Shown piece by piece: positions 1 through 10,830 of a stretch of 64,000 nucleotides of DNA. Below the pieces are notes generated by a model, which had not been told where the DNA came from, did no database searches, and worked only from the letters and a program-made list of their open reading frames with translations. How positions within the stretch are numbered: position 1 is the first letter of the stretch; each line of letters starts with the position of its first letter. Source of the stretch: Sternotherus odoratus (taxonomy: Eukaryota > Chordata > Testudines > Kinosternidae); contig JAVMKO010000005.1 of NCBI GenBank assembly GCA_032164245.1, positions 47,384,193 through 47,448,192 of the forward strand. Reading direction: 5' to 3'. Both the position numbers and the translations under genes were made by a program.

Positions 1-194
1 TTAAAGTACTCCAACGAGCGGCAGCAGCTATGTTGGCGGGAGAGGGTCTCCTGCAGACACAGCACTGTCCACACCAGCGCTTTTGTTGGTGAAACTTATC
101 TTGGTCGAGGGGGGGGTGGGGGGGGGGGGAGGGTTCCACATCCCTGACCGACAAATGTTTTGCTGACCAAAGTGCTAGTGTAGTCGTAGCCTTA
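1..194. mobile_element. Harbinger-type MITE, right end (cut by window start)
   Basis: The block ends in CACTAGCACTTTGGTCAGC-type sequence read inward from the right, with GGCTACGACTACACTAGC as the inferred terminus at about 191 and TTA following. The interior contains a GTCCACACCAGCGCTTTTG motif. I recall this as typical of turtle MITEs whose ends read like 'ggctatgtctacac'. A long interrupted G tract (about 109-133) lies within it. The left end is outside the window, so no target duplication can be tested. Confidence 0.5.
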
Positions 195-1217
195 GAATGA
201 ACTTCACACCTGGACTAACTTCACATCTGGTTTGACAGCTGAGCTATATGTTAATTAAACAAGCAGGGTTTTTGTTTGTTTTTAAAAAGGTATCTAGGCA
301 GTCACACAATGTTCAGTGATGAGAAGGAAGCAGAGCTTGAATATCCCTTCTGAACAGACAGGCTAGAACTCCAGCGAGGGAGGCTTGGTTCTGCAACTCA
401 CAGCACCTCCCATTATGTTAAAACTCTTGTCTCTGGTTTTCAAAGAAGTGAAAGGGCTTTGCGAGCCTTTGATGCAGACACAGCTCTGCAAAGCTTTCGA
501 GAGCTGTTTGAAAGGCAGATCAGACAACGAAAGAAGAAATCCAACATCCCCTATGGAGGTAAGGCTCTCATTGATCTCCGTGGGAGTTTCACTGGAGCAG
601 GCCCTCTCCTGTGTATTTTCTTGCCCTCATTATGAGTCAGTCAGATTTGCTTTCCCTTTGAAACAAAGGATGAAGGTGGATTGGTCACCAATTAATCCCC
701 ATCCCATTTGAGTGCACTTAACTGCCACTCTTGGCCAGCACAGAGCAGTCGGCTATGCAGGTGAAGTGGGAATCTGAGTTTGCAAAGGAACTCCAGAATA
801 CTACAGACAAAGCATTCAGTAACTCTGATGCATAAATCAGTGTGGATAGACTTCAGAGTCTGCCTGCCCCAGGAAGGCCACGCCCATCGGAAACTGAAGG
901 GCTGGGGAAGGAAATCCCAGAGGACATCGCTCCTTCCCCATTGAAAACAGCAAGGAATGAAATGGATGGTAACAAAAAGCCAGACACATTTGGATGGCAG
1001 CCAGTTGACAGCGCTCGATACACTGCATTAGAGCAATTTGCCTTTGGAAAGCAAGACTTTCTGGAAGTTGCCTCAACATCAGTCTCTTACCTCCAGAGGC
1101 TGACAATGTCTCTGGACTGCAGAATAACAGGACTGAAAACTCAGCCCCCTGAAGCAATATACTGCTGAGGTTACCTCAGCCCCAGTGTATAGCCACAGAC
1201 AGCAAGAGAACTACCAA
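195..1217. other. Intronic sequence, nothing recognised
   Basis: No exon-like splice-flanked reading frame or repeat that I can name is visible here. The roughly 100-codon open frames on both strands between 385 and 1168 show no domain, no splice context and overlap each other, so I treat them as chance. Confidence 0.5.
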
Positions 1218-1663
1218 TTCATGGAATCATAGAATATCAGGGCTAGAAAGCACCTCAAGAGGTCATCTAGTCCAACCCCCTGCTCCAAGCAGGACCAATC
1301 CCCAACTAAATCATCCCAGCCAGGGCTTTGCCAAGCCGGACGTTAAAACCTCTAAGAAAGGAGATTCTACCACCTCCCTAAGTAACCCATTCCAATGCTT
1401 CACCACCCTCCTAGTGGAAAAGTTTTTCCTAATATCCAACCTAAACCTCCCCCCACTGCAACTTGTGACCATTACTCCTTGTTCTGTCATCTGGTACCAC
1501 TGAGAACAGTCTAGGTCCATCCTCTTTCAAACCCCCTTTCAGGTAGTTGAAAGCAGCTATCAAATCCCCCCTCATTCTTGTCTTCTGTAGACTAAACAAC
1601 CCTCATTCCCTCAGTCTCTTCTCATAAGTCATATACTCCAGCCCCCTAATCATTTTTGTTGCA
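1218..1663 (-). mobile_element. CR1 LINE 3' fragment
   Basis: The left end carries the CR1 3'-terminal signature ATTCTATGATTCC when read on the minus strand. It continues into the 3' end of the second CR1 open reading frame, with residues resembling [20 protein letters not shown]. It is closely related to the copies at 21038-21915 and 37941-38840. The fragment is 5'-truncated at about 1663, where similarity to the other copies stops. It contains multiple stops and is a dead copy. Confidence 0.9.
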
Positions 1664-1989
1664 CAGCAGTAGTCCATAACGGGTGCTGAGATTTGGAGGG
1701 GGCATTTTTAGAGAAATAACCTTTATTTTAGCCATTTCTGGTACACGACTTACATATTGTTGTCAGCTTTGCACTCTAGGAGTTACCACACCAGAGCTGG
1801 CCTTTTCAGACCCAACGGATTACTCACAAAGCCAACAAGGGTGTGTTACATGCCCCAAATAACCAGGAGAAGAGGCACAGCAAACATACATCCAACTTTA
1901 AAACCTTCACTCTGTAATAGCCTGCTTCAGCTCACCGCAGCATCACAGTACTTGTTAAAATGGCATTTCCAAACAGAAAAATATTGCGG

Positions 1990-2375
1990 GTCACCGGCTG
2001 CTGGGACTAGGGCGGGACCCGGGAGCCGGCAGCCTGCCCGCTAGCGGGACCCGTGCGGGAGCCAGCAGCCAGCCCGCCCGCCAACCAGCCCGCCCGCCGC
2101 CGTGACCCGGCGGAAGCCGGGAGCCGGCAGCCAGCCCGCCCGCTGCCGTGACCCGGGCGGCAGCCGGGAGCCGGCAGCCAGCCCGCCCGCTGCCGTGACC
2201 CGGGCGGCAGCCGGGAGCCGGCAGCCAGCCCGCCCGCTGCCGTGACCCGGGCGGCAGCCGGGAGCCGGCAGCCAGCCCGCCCGCTGCCGTGACCCGGGCG
2301 GCAGCCGGGAGCCGGCAGCCAGCCCGCCCGCTGCCGTGACCCGGGCGGCAGCCGGGAGTCGGCAGCCAGCCCGCG
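1990..2375. repeat. 47-bp GC-rich minisatellite
   Basis: The unit is 47 bp and built from GCCAGCCCGCCCGCTGCCGT plus TGACCCGGGCGGCAGCCGGG and a short joiner. The CGCTGCCGTG landmark recurs at 2141, 2188, 2235, 2282 and 2329, exactly 47 bp apart. The central copies are virtually identical, and copies at both edges are degenerate (for example CGGAAGCC at 2111). Because 47 is not a multiple of three and the unit lacks minus-strand stops, two overlapping Pro/Ala/Gly-rich frames stay open by chance. The array sits directly inside a Tigger-like terminus. Confidence 0.95.
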
Positions 2376-2399
2376 AGAAATGGATTTGGGATGCATCAG

Positions 2400-2471
2400 A
2401 CTTGCTCAGAAATTTTGTCCGTTGCATCCGAAGTCAGTTAAATTGAGGTCCGTTAAATCGAGGTTTTACTG
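2400..2471. mobile_element. Tigger/pogo-like DNA transposon terminus
   Basis: Read inward from 2471 the sequence is CAGTAAAACCTCGATTTAAC, which resembles TcMar-Tigger/pogo terminal repeats, and the base pair after it is TA, the mariner-type target. Three roughly 15-bp direct repeats (starting 2418, 2433 and 2448, each like GTCCGTTAAATCGAG) form the subterminal region. I could not find the opposite terminus, so the left boundary is unknown. The adjacent minisatellite may be an expansion inside the element. Confidence 0.55.
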
Positions 2472-2473
2472 TA

Positions 2474-4515
2474 CTTTCACCATAAATCAGTGTTACACAC
2501 TTCCCCATTCATCCACACACATTTACACTTAAGAAACCAGAATCAGGACTACTGTAGCAAACAACTGTCAAGTGATAAATGGGAAATGCATCAGTTAATC
2601 TATGGAACAGCAAACTTTGAAAAAAGCTGTGTTCGATTTAGAATATCCTTAACTAACTGCTGCCTTGCTTTGAAGTGGTTTATGACACCAGTTCAGAGTG
2701 GATAAATTGTTTGGGCTGATTAGGCCCCACATAACTTGGGATCGGTCTATTTGAGGCACACACACACCCCGCCCCCGACCTGTTGCCTGTGCCATACTGC
2801 CAGAGCCACAGTCAGCCGAGTTAGAGCAGCCTCTGTTTGAAGGCTACTGGCAGCGCATTTTGGATGAGGGACCCTGAATAACGGAATTCACTCACCATCT
2901 CCCTCGGTCTGAAACAGACTATAAACTGATGGCCTTCAGAACACGCTGCAAAGGCCACCTCCTTTTCTTGGCCTTTAGGGAAGGAGTGGGGACATTTGCC
3001 GTGAAGGAAAGAAGCTGCACCTGGTGATGGGAACCTTTCCCCCTCCTCTTGCCTTTTGGGAAACTCGCTGCCTTTTATTTCTGCATTCTCAGAAAATGCC
3101 ATGGGCACCCAGAGCTTTGGACCAGCTTTTTTTTTTTTTTTGGTGATCAGATAAGTCTAAATTAAGGCATAAATGTTCATGTCCCAACAAGTACCATCCT
3201 GTCATCTCTGTTAGCAGGATCAGCCAAGAAGCCACGGACTGGCTGGCTCATGCAGACTGAACTACGGACAGAGTTGCTTCATCCAGGTCAGGATGGAAGC
3301 AGCTGGGTGCAGCAGGCTGGGGGAGGCATGTGCAGCCTCTTCCCAGGCACTCCCTGTTCTGAGGCTATCGGGGTTCGTCATTGGCGCTGTCAGACCTGGC
3401 ACCATGGCTCCAATTCACTTTTTATAAATATTTGGAGGGCAGGACACCACCACCATGGATACTTGGGTGAAAGAAAACCCATGTTGTCCCCTAGGGCAGA
3501 TGTGACAAAGGCAAGCTTTCCCTATGGCTCTATGGGAGCCATATTAGAGCCTGGCACCTGCTCCAAGGTGTTACTCCACATTCTGCCCCAGAGAAGCACA
3601 ACCACCTCAGATTAGTTCCAAGGTAGGCTCCAACACCTCCTTAGATCACAATATAATACATTAATAAAAGCAATGAATAGGGTTCAAAGTTTTTGCTCAA
3701 GGAAGTTTCTAGCAAACAGTGGCAAATTTCACTGGAGCAGGACTGACAGGCAAACTTCCATGGAGCTTTAGAAGGCAAAACAATCCCGCTCCTGTTTCCG
3801 CAGTCTAGTAAATAACGTGGTTTTTTGTTAGAAGTTGAGTTATTTTTTTCCCCTCCTTGTAATTCAAGTCAAAGCCGTCCCCGTGACTCCATCACTTATT
3901 TTTAGCCCATCACTAAAGCCTTCAAAATGGGCAATTCTCTCGCCATCTCCCCATTTCACTGAGAGAAAGAAAATAAACCTGCATGCAGGATAACCATGGA
4001 AACCAACCGAGTGTGAGCCACACTCGGCAGAAGACAAAACACTTTCAAGAACAGAAACAAAGCATCAGCGCTTTTGTTTCTAGAGCTAGTGACCGCTGCA
4101 GTGAGAGAGCTGACAGTTTAGCTCACTGTGCATCAGACTTGGGGAATCTCTCTGAATGCAGACTTTACAGAGGTGTACAGAGGAAGCGCCAAGAGGCAGA
4201 AGTGGGGTGAATATAGCAGCTCACTCCAGGTGCAGAATGCCAAACAAAAAGGCTACAGAGCCAGATCTGGGATAGTTCTGTGCAAGGCACATGTGCATGC
4301 ACCTAAGCCAGGAGGTTCAGGGTTCTATCTCCAGCGTCACAGCAGGGACTGGGATGGCTCTGCATGCAGGGACTGCAGAAAGAAGGAATAACTGATGAGG
4401 CGTCACTGGCAAATAAGGCCAGATTTGGGCAGGTTAGCAGTGAGCATTCACCATCCATTCCCAGGAATAGTCTAGCAAGCACTAGCCATCCCCCCGCCTC
4501 CCAGGGGGTACTTAC
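2474..4515. other. CAMK2 intron downstream of the exon; nothing else recognised
   Basis: This is the intron after the CAMK2 exon in transcript direction. I looked for the next CaMKII exon (the VRLHDSISEEG segment) on the minus strand and did not find it. A T tract of about 14 lies near 3127. No repeat family was recognised with confidence. Confidence 0.5.
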
Positions 4516-4575
4516 CAATGTTTGGATGTTTTAAAAGTCGGCAGATTCGGGCTTCACGTTCTAGTTTCTGGTGAT
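4516..4575 (-). CDS. CAMK2G: CaMKII kinase-domain exon (probably CAMK2G), internal 60-bp exon
   Basis: Read on the minus strand, this exon translates to DHQKLEREARICRLLKHPNI. This is the alphaC-helix segment of the catalytic domain of calcium/calmodulin-dependent protein kinase II, a cytosolic and synaptic Ser/Thr kinase. The helix carries the glutamate that pairs with the ATP-binding lysine encoded in the preceding exon. A pyrimidine-rich tract ending in AG lies just above 4575 and GTAAGT follows directly below 4516. The exon starts with the last two bases of the Asp codon and ends with the first base of the next codon, so its 60 bp keep the kinase frame. Known CAMK2 genes have an exon of this size here. 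The four paralogs are identical in protein over this stretch. Codon use resembles my memory of CAMK2G, so the paralog is inference. No neighbouring CAMK2 exon was found in the window. Confidence 0.9.
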
Positions 4576-7500
4576 CTGGAAAGAGAGTGAGAAAGAGGGC
4601 GTAAGCTGGCAAACTGCAAACTAGACTCTTGTTTAGATCCAATGGGATAGAGAAACAACGAATCGACGGATCGGCAGAAGGCTGAGTGAGACGAGAAATG
4701 GCTGGAATGCAGAAGTCTCCCAGGAACTCCCCACTGTCACGGGGCGAGGCCGCATGGGGCAATGCATCTGCACAGAGCGAAAGCTGTGGACGATATGACC
4801 CCCCCCCCCCCCCCCCCGGCCACGGTCATTGCTGGGTTGGTTTTACCATCCCAACTTGCCTTTAAAGCAAGTAGTGTGGGGGTGGAACGCTTTGGGCTCT
4901 CGTCTCTGCCACAGATGTGACATATCAACTTGAGTTCAATGGCTTCTGAGACTCTCTCTCTTTTCAAGGAGGCGTGTGCGAGTAGATACTTGGGAACACT
5001 CATTTGAAATGAGGTCTGCCAGGTCTCAGTGAAAAAGGAACCATCACCTCAGCCACCTTCCAGGAGAGACAATGAGATCAATCGAGTCACAGTAAGGCAC
5101 AGCCACGACACGGGCCGGAGGACCAGAGGGGGGAGCAGTGCCCGTGGCGTTCAGTGCCCGTGCCTGGGCTCTGTGGTGGAATGCTGATCGAGCACTCGAG
5201 AAGTGCTCGCTATGTGCTAAGCACATTTATTGCAAAAGACAGGCAATGTCAGTTCAAGCAGGGCTGTCATCTGGATTAAAAGAAAAAATATCAAGGTGAG
5301 GGGAAAAGGCTTCTCTGCCCCTAACGTTTAACACATGCGGAAGGAGGGAAGGGAGCTGCAGGGGCTCTGCCCATCTTAGCCAGGGAACAGAGGGTTTCTC
5401 CAGTCACCGAGCCAAGAGAAAGGAGATGTGTAATTAAACGGACCCAGCCGTGGCTCTCCCCATCCTCATCTTCCCCTTGCCCACCCCAGCCCGGAGGGAG
5501 CAACACTAATCTGAGAGTGTGAGGGGAGAGCAAGACTCCACAGAGAGGGCACATAAGAGCCAGATTTGGAAAGGAACTTTAACAGCTGCTAAACCCCAGC
5601 TCTCTCAGGGGTGCAGACCCCCAGAAACAGAGTCACCATTGTCCCTTTTCCCCACCCACCAACATAAGCGGAAGGCAGAGGAAACTGGCACTGACCCCCT
5701 TTCTTCCTCCTATTCTTCTTCCTTTCTGCGTCTCCATCAGGCTTGGCTCAAAATGTGTGCCCTCCCTGACCCTCTGTCTGACAGGCAAACCAAACCCTCC
5801 CCCTGGGAATAACACGGCAGCATGAGCGGTAGGGGCCTGGCTGGCTGGACTACAGTGTGTGGCCAGTGGCAGGAATGAAACAGGCTCCTCAAGAAGCTTC
5901 ACCACCCTGCCTCTTGCGTCTGAAAGCCTCAGGTAACACCACAGCTCCAACACAGGGAGCAAGGCAACACTCTGCACACAATAGTTCACTTTTGGGCTGG
6001 GAGCAGCTGCCCAGGACCTGCAGAATTTTTGTCTTAGCTTTGCCACAGCTGCAGTATAGCAAATATCCCAATTTTATGGATTGAGGATGTGAGCACTCAT
6101 CTGCTGCCAGTGGGGACTGTGCGGAAGGAAGAGAGGAAGGATCTTTTTCTTACCCTTCCCTCCTTCCTAGTCCTAGCAGTTATGTTTTCACTGTTCCGTT
6201 CCAGAATCACCCCAAAATAAGGAGCAGAAAGCTGTAATAACTGGAGGAGCCCCGTACTCTCAAAGCCTTGGTGGGGAGATGATGCAGTGCCCCTGTCTTT
6301 TGCCTGCATTGGGGGGGGGGGGGAGGGGACGGGGAGTATACTGGATACTGCATCAGTATCCCTCACAGCAAAAGTTGTGCAAAGTAGCCACAAGGTAACC
6401 AGCTGTTTCCAGACTGAACTGTAAACTCTGCCCTTGGAAGGCTGGGGTTAGGATAAATTTAAGCCACGATATAGCTTTGCATCAAAGCTATGTGAAACTC
6501 TGCTGGGTGGGTGGAGTATACACACACTGGTACCCCCACTTCAGTGGGTGTGACCTCAGGAGAAGACAACAAGAGATGAAAATACTGATGCAAGGCCCAC
6601 CGAAGAGAGACTTCCATGTTCTGTGTAACTCTACCCAGAATGCCTTGCACCAGTGCACAGTATCACAGCCTGACTGCAGCTGAAAAAGAAGGACCTGAAC
6701 ACAGAATATTTCCAGAAGGCAACAGGGCCCAAATGGCCAGACACTGTACTGGCCAAAAACCATGGCCACAGGCAGCAAAGGGCGGTAGGCAGCAGAGATG
6801 GAGAGGCTGTGACACACTAAAGGCAGAGCATTCCAGAGCTGCAGGCTCTCTCCAGAGAAGGCCCCTCACTCCCATTGTGCCTGCTGGGTGCCTCATGCCA
6901 TTCAAACCATAAGAGAGTAGAGCACCAGACACCCTTTCCTATCAGCCTCATCTCAGTGTCCAGAGATTAAGATAAAAACTCTTCCCCCTCCCACCCAGGG
7001 CCTCCTAACTCCACCAGGCAGCACCTACAGATCAGGGGCCCCCTGCTGCCCACACGGATCGTGCTGCCCTCGTGAGCAAGTGACACCTATAGAGAACCTG
7101 TTGTGAAACGTAAGGACACAGGGAAGCCAAAGACTAAACAGCTGAGCAAAGGAGGAGAGAGAGAGAGAGAGAGAGAGAGAGGTACGAGTGCACCCCGTGC
7201 TACTCAGCTGCTGGGCCCTGACAGCCAGCTTATAGCATCACAGCCTCAACAGATATGACATAACCACTGAAACACCAGGGGGAACATAAATCAAGCACAA
7301 TTACTCCCTTGAAACCTTACACTGTCACTGCAGGGGGCAGGAGCAGGAGCAGGGGACCAGGCTGGTGACTAATGACCCCACCCACACCAGAGCTTGTGAC
7401 ATGGGGCCATGGCCCAACACCCCCATCTCCCAGCCCACACAAGGGCTGGCCCCAGACCAGGGAAGGAGAGCGCTCCAGTCACAAGGTACAGCAAACTATT

Positions 7501-8289
7501 TCTGGTCCGAGGAAAGCGTTCCACAATGCTCTGTCTCCAGGGTAACCAAACAGGCCAACTCCAGCACAGCTCCGAGAGGGAAGGCACCTCCTGACCGTGT
7601 GCAGCTGCTCCAGCCCCCGACAGCAAGAGCCTTGTTCAGCCTGTGGGGCAGCAAGCACACACAGAAAGGCTGACGACTCACATGGGCTCTCTAGGATCAC
7701 GGATCTGATTCCAGGTGACTCTTCCCTTCAACTCCTGACTTGAGAAGGGCCCCACCAGATGAGATGGTCCTTTTAAACCCCTCTTCCTTGCCCCACATAC
7801 AGTACATTCAATCTCTGACCAGAGATCAGAGGCGAAGAGGCCTGTTTGGTCCCATCGAGTTGCATACACAGCATGGCTTCCTATTGCATCTTTTCCTAAT
7901 GCTCCTTCTAATTTTTACTGGCTTGTTTATTGTGGTCACAAATAAAGCAAGATTACATAAAACCAAGAAAGAAAGAAAAAAGGTTTAGTCAGGCACAAAG
8001 TATTAAACCAATAGTGCATTCGTGGAATCCTCAGAAGCCAAGGAGAGACGTTTGTAAGACATGCTGATTGCTACACTAGCTTGTCGTTTCAGCAGGAGGG
8101 ACAAAAGGCAGCCATGTGTTCAAATATCGGTCTTATCAACAGTTCAGAAGGCCGGTCATTTTCTCCATGGATCAACCTTCACAGATTTTCACACACCATC
8201 TGTCAAGCGAGGAAATATTCCTCCCCTCCTCCCCCCCAATCTACAGCAATTCTAAACTCTGAAGTTAATACCAAATGAAGCAACACATC
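4576..8289. other. CAMK2 intron upstream of the exon; low-complexity tracts only
   Basis: The segment contains a C homopolymer of about 19 at 4799-4817, a G tract at about 6311-6323 and a (GA)n tract at 7154-7182. Reading frames of 60-140 codons occur on both strands but overlap each other and have no recognisable domain. The glycine-loop exon of CaMKII expected upstream was searched for by eye and not seen. Confidence 0.5.
7154..7182. repeat. (GA)n microsatellite
   Basis: An uninterrupted run of about 14 GA dinucleotides is visible. It lies in intronic sequence with no other feature. Confidence 0.95.
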
Positions 8290-8590
8290 CTGACTTGGGT
8301 TGGAGGAATTCATATTCTACAGCCAGTAGGGACCACTGCAATCATCTGGTCTGACCCCATAACTTCTGATCTGGGCTACCGCACATCTTTTAGAAGAGAT
8401 CAAGCCACAATGTAAAGACTTCAAGTGATGGAGTATCCACCACTGCCCCAGCTAGGTTGTTCCACATATTAATCACCCTCACTGTTAAAAATTTGCCCTT
8501 AATATCTAGTCCGAATTGGTCTAGCTTTCCAACCGCTGGATCTCATGCTGTCTTTTTTTTGCTAAATTAAAGAACTGTCTACTCCCAAAT
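8290..8590 (-). mobile_element. Older CR1-type LINE fragment
   Basis: The plus strand shows the diverged CR1 pattern of a 'catctggtctgacc' segment, a 'gagtatccacca' segment, then 'ttgttccacatattaatcacc' and 'cttaatatctagtc'. This corresponds in order to the 3' part of CR1 read on the minus strand. It is clearly more diverged than the three younger CR1 copies in the window and belongs to another subfamily. It lies directly left of the Harbinger element. Confidence 0.7.
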
Positions 8591-8849
8591 CATTGCTAAT
8601 ACCTCACAAAGCTAAAGTAGAGTATCCTCTACAAGGGCTTGGCTACACTTACAGATGCATTATGGGCAGCTATCCCACAGAGCACCTCTTCCCATTCCGG
8701 AGCTGTGGCTTGTGGGAAGGGGGTGTGGGGTGCAGGGCCCATGATGCATCGCTTCGTATCCCAGCAATCCCTGCGTTTCCATCCACATTTGACGTCATCT
8801 TTTAACAGTTTCTGTGCGGCACATCTGTCTTCCCTTTTGGTCTGTGGGA

Positions 8850-10255
8850 ATGGAGTCTGAACTGCTGAGGAACATGCTGACGAGTCTCGCCAGCATTTCT
8901 TGTTTGGCAGTCAAGTTACTCCTCAAGATCGAAAGTGATACTGAAGAGTCCAACAATGATATCGAGTTGTGTACCACATATGACACGAAACTGCTTCTCT
9001 CATTCACGCGGACATGCTCTCCACCGTGGAACGCTGCTTTTGGGCTCGGGAAACAAGCACTGAGTGGTGAGATCACATTGTCATGCAAGTGTGGGACGAT
9101 GAGCAGTGGCTGCAGAACTTTCAGATGAGAAAAGCCACTTTCATGGCTTCTCCTCTCTGAGTTCACACCTCCAATTCAGCTGCTAGAGGAACACCTCACC
9201 CTCCCTGATTTGAGATAACAAGCTGGCTCAGGCTGATTGGACTAACCTTGTTACCTCCTACCTGGTTCTTGCCTACTTATCTATACCTGCCCCTGGACAC
9301 TTCCACTGCTTGCATCCAATGAAGTGGGTATTAGCCCACGAAAGCTTATGCTTGAAAACTTTAGTTAGTCTTTAAGGTGCCACAGGACTCTGTTACCTCT
9401 TTCATGGGACTGTGTGCTGAACTCGCCCCCCACTCTGCAGCGCAAAGACATGAGATTGAGAGCTGCCCTGCCAGTGGAGAAGCAGGCAGCTATCGCAATC
9501 TGGCAGCTATCGCAATCTGGAAGCTGGCAACTCTAGATAGCTACCGATCAGTCGCTAACCAGTTTGGAGTGGGAAAGTCGACCGTTGGAATCACGTTGAT
9601 GCAAGTTTGCAGGCCCATTAATTGCATCCTGTTCAGAAGAACCGTGACTCCGGGTAATGTGTATGACACTGCGGCTGGCTTTGAACAAATGGGTTTCCCT
9701 ATCTGTGGAGGGGCGATAGATGGGACGCATATTCCTATTCTGACACCAGACCACCTAGCCTCCGAGTATGTTAACCGAAAGGGGTATTTCTCCATGGTTC
9801 TTTAGGCACTTGTGGATCACCGTGGGTGTTTCATTGACATTAATGTAGGCTGGCCTGGAAGGGTGCATGATGAATGCATCTTTCGGAAGACTGGCCTGTT
9901 CAAGAAGCTGCAAGCTGGGACTTGTTTCCCCAGACTAGAGGATCACTGTAGGGGAAGTCGAAATGCCCATTGTGATCCTTGGAGACCCCACTTACCCTTT
10001 AATGCTGTGGCTCATGAAACCCTAAATAGGGAGCCTGGACTGCAGCCAGGAATGGTTCAGCTACAGGCTGAGCCAGTGCGGAATGGCTTTTGGCCATTTG
10101 TTGGCGTTCTCTTTACGGGACGATGGACTTGGCCGAAGACAGCATCCCCGCGCTTATATATCCGTGTGCTGTACCCTCCATAATATTTGTGAAGGGAAGG
10201 GTGAAAGCTTCACTCAGGCATGGGCCTCTGAGCAAGGATTAGGGATGCCTTGAGG
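8850..10255 (+). pseudogene. PIF/Harbinger transposase (HARBI1-like) remnant
   Basis: The product would be a nuclear DDE transposase that cuts and pastes Harbinger DNA together with a Myb-like partner. The probable original start is the ATG at 8850 (MESELLRNMLTSLAS). A segment SYRSVANQFGVGKSTV, resembling the helix-turn-helix region, lies near 9535-9585. GAIDGTHIPI near 9711 holds the first catalytic Asp. GWPGRVHDECIF lies near 9850-9885, GDPTYPL near 9982-10002 and LHNICE near 10176-10193, as in the last part of the DDE domain. It is broken: a 253-bp insertion lies at 9147-9399, an in-frame TAG sits at 9803 directly after the SMVL segment, and at least one frameshift lies between about 9900 and 9978. 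HARBI1 is the domesticated vertebrate relative; this copy is a transposon remnant, not that gene. Confidence 0.9.
9139..9407. mobile_element. Nested 253-bp retroposon-like insertion with TTTCATGG duplication
   Basis: The insertion occupies 9147-9399 and is flanked by TTTCATGG at 9139-9146 and 9400-9407 (9 bp if the preceding C is counted). Its right 80 bp (from about 9317) match the right arm of the three fold-back repeats in this window, including the segment GGTGCCACAGGACTCTGTTA. Its left 170 bp have no counterpart in those copies. It lacks the short 'cagactaacacggctacc' tail that the fold-backs have. It separates two parts of the Harbinger transposase frame, so it is younger than the Harbinger insertion. 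Confidence 0.85.
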
Positions 10256-10830
10256 GAGCAATTTGAGGCTGAAAGCCACCAGTAATGTCTTGTGCTCTGC
10301 ACGGGAATTAAGTGCAGTGCCTGTGTTTGCTACACTGACTTGCAGTGCTTGTTGCTTTCCTGGGCAAAGGTATATTTTGCTTTATGCACTAAAAGTATGT
10401 TTTCAAAATAAAAAAACTCCATTTATTGAAAAGAAAATTCATTTATTGAAAAAACCAAAGTAACACAAATACCGAAAGGGCAAGGGGGTAGGGTGAGGAC
10501 TGGTTCACTCACAGACTTGAGTATGTCCTGATTTCATACTCTGGAATCCTGTCTGGAGTGCTATGCACTGAGTGCTGCACTCCAGGATGGTTATAAGGCA
10601 TGTTGCGGAGGGTTGAGTGCAGTAAAAAGGATCGTAGTTTTCATGGGTGAGTGGTGAAGTTACGGGTGTAGCGGTAAGAACCCGGATGTTGGGAAAGTGG
10701 GTTGGAGGGAATATGGGGGCACAAGGGGGAAAGTTTTGGGACAAGGGCTGCGGGGGAGGAGAGGGATGGGTAGTGCGCCGCCTGCATGGCGACGAGCGCC
10801 TGGATAGAGTCCACTTAACGCTCCATTATG

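Noticed and set aside
2007..2427. Two overlapping minus-strand frames of about 128 codons, Pro/Ala/Gly-rich
   Set aside because: They are translations of the 47-bp minisatellite. The repeat lacks stops in this strand and 47 is not divisible by three, so the frames are artefacts.
4290..4340. Possible tRNA-like B box (GGTTCAGGGTTCTATC region)
   Set aside because: No matching A box at the right distance and no SINE body.
7740..7988. Small frame with a hydrophobic stretch (HLFLMLLLIFTGLFIVV)
   Set aside because: It lies in AT/T-rich intron with no splice or promoter context and no known family. T-rich codons produce hydrophobic residues by chance.
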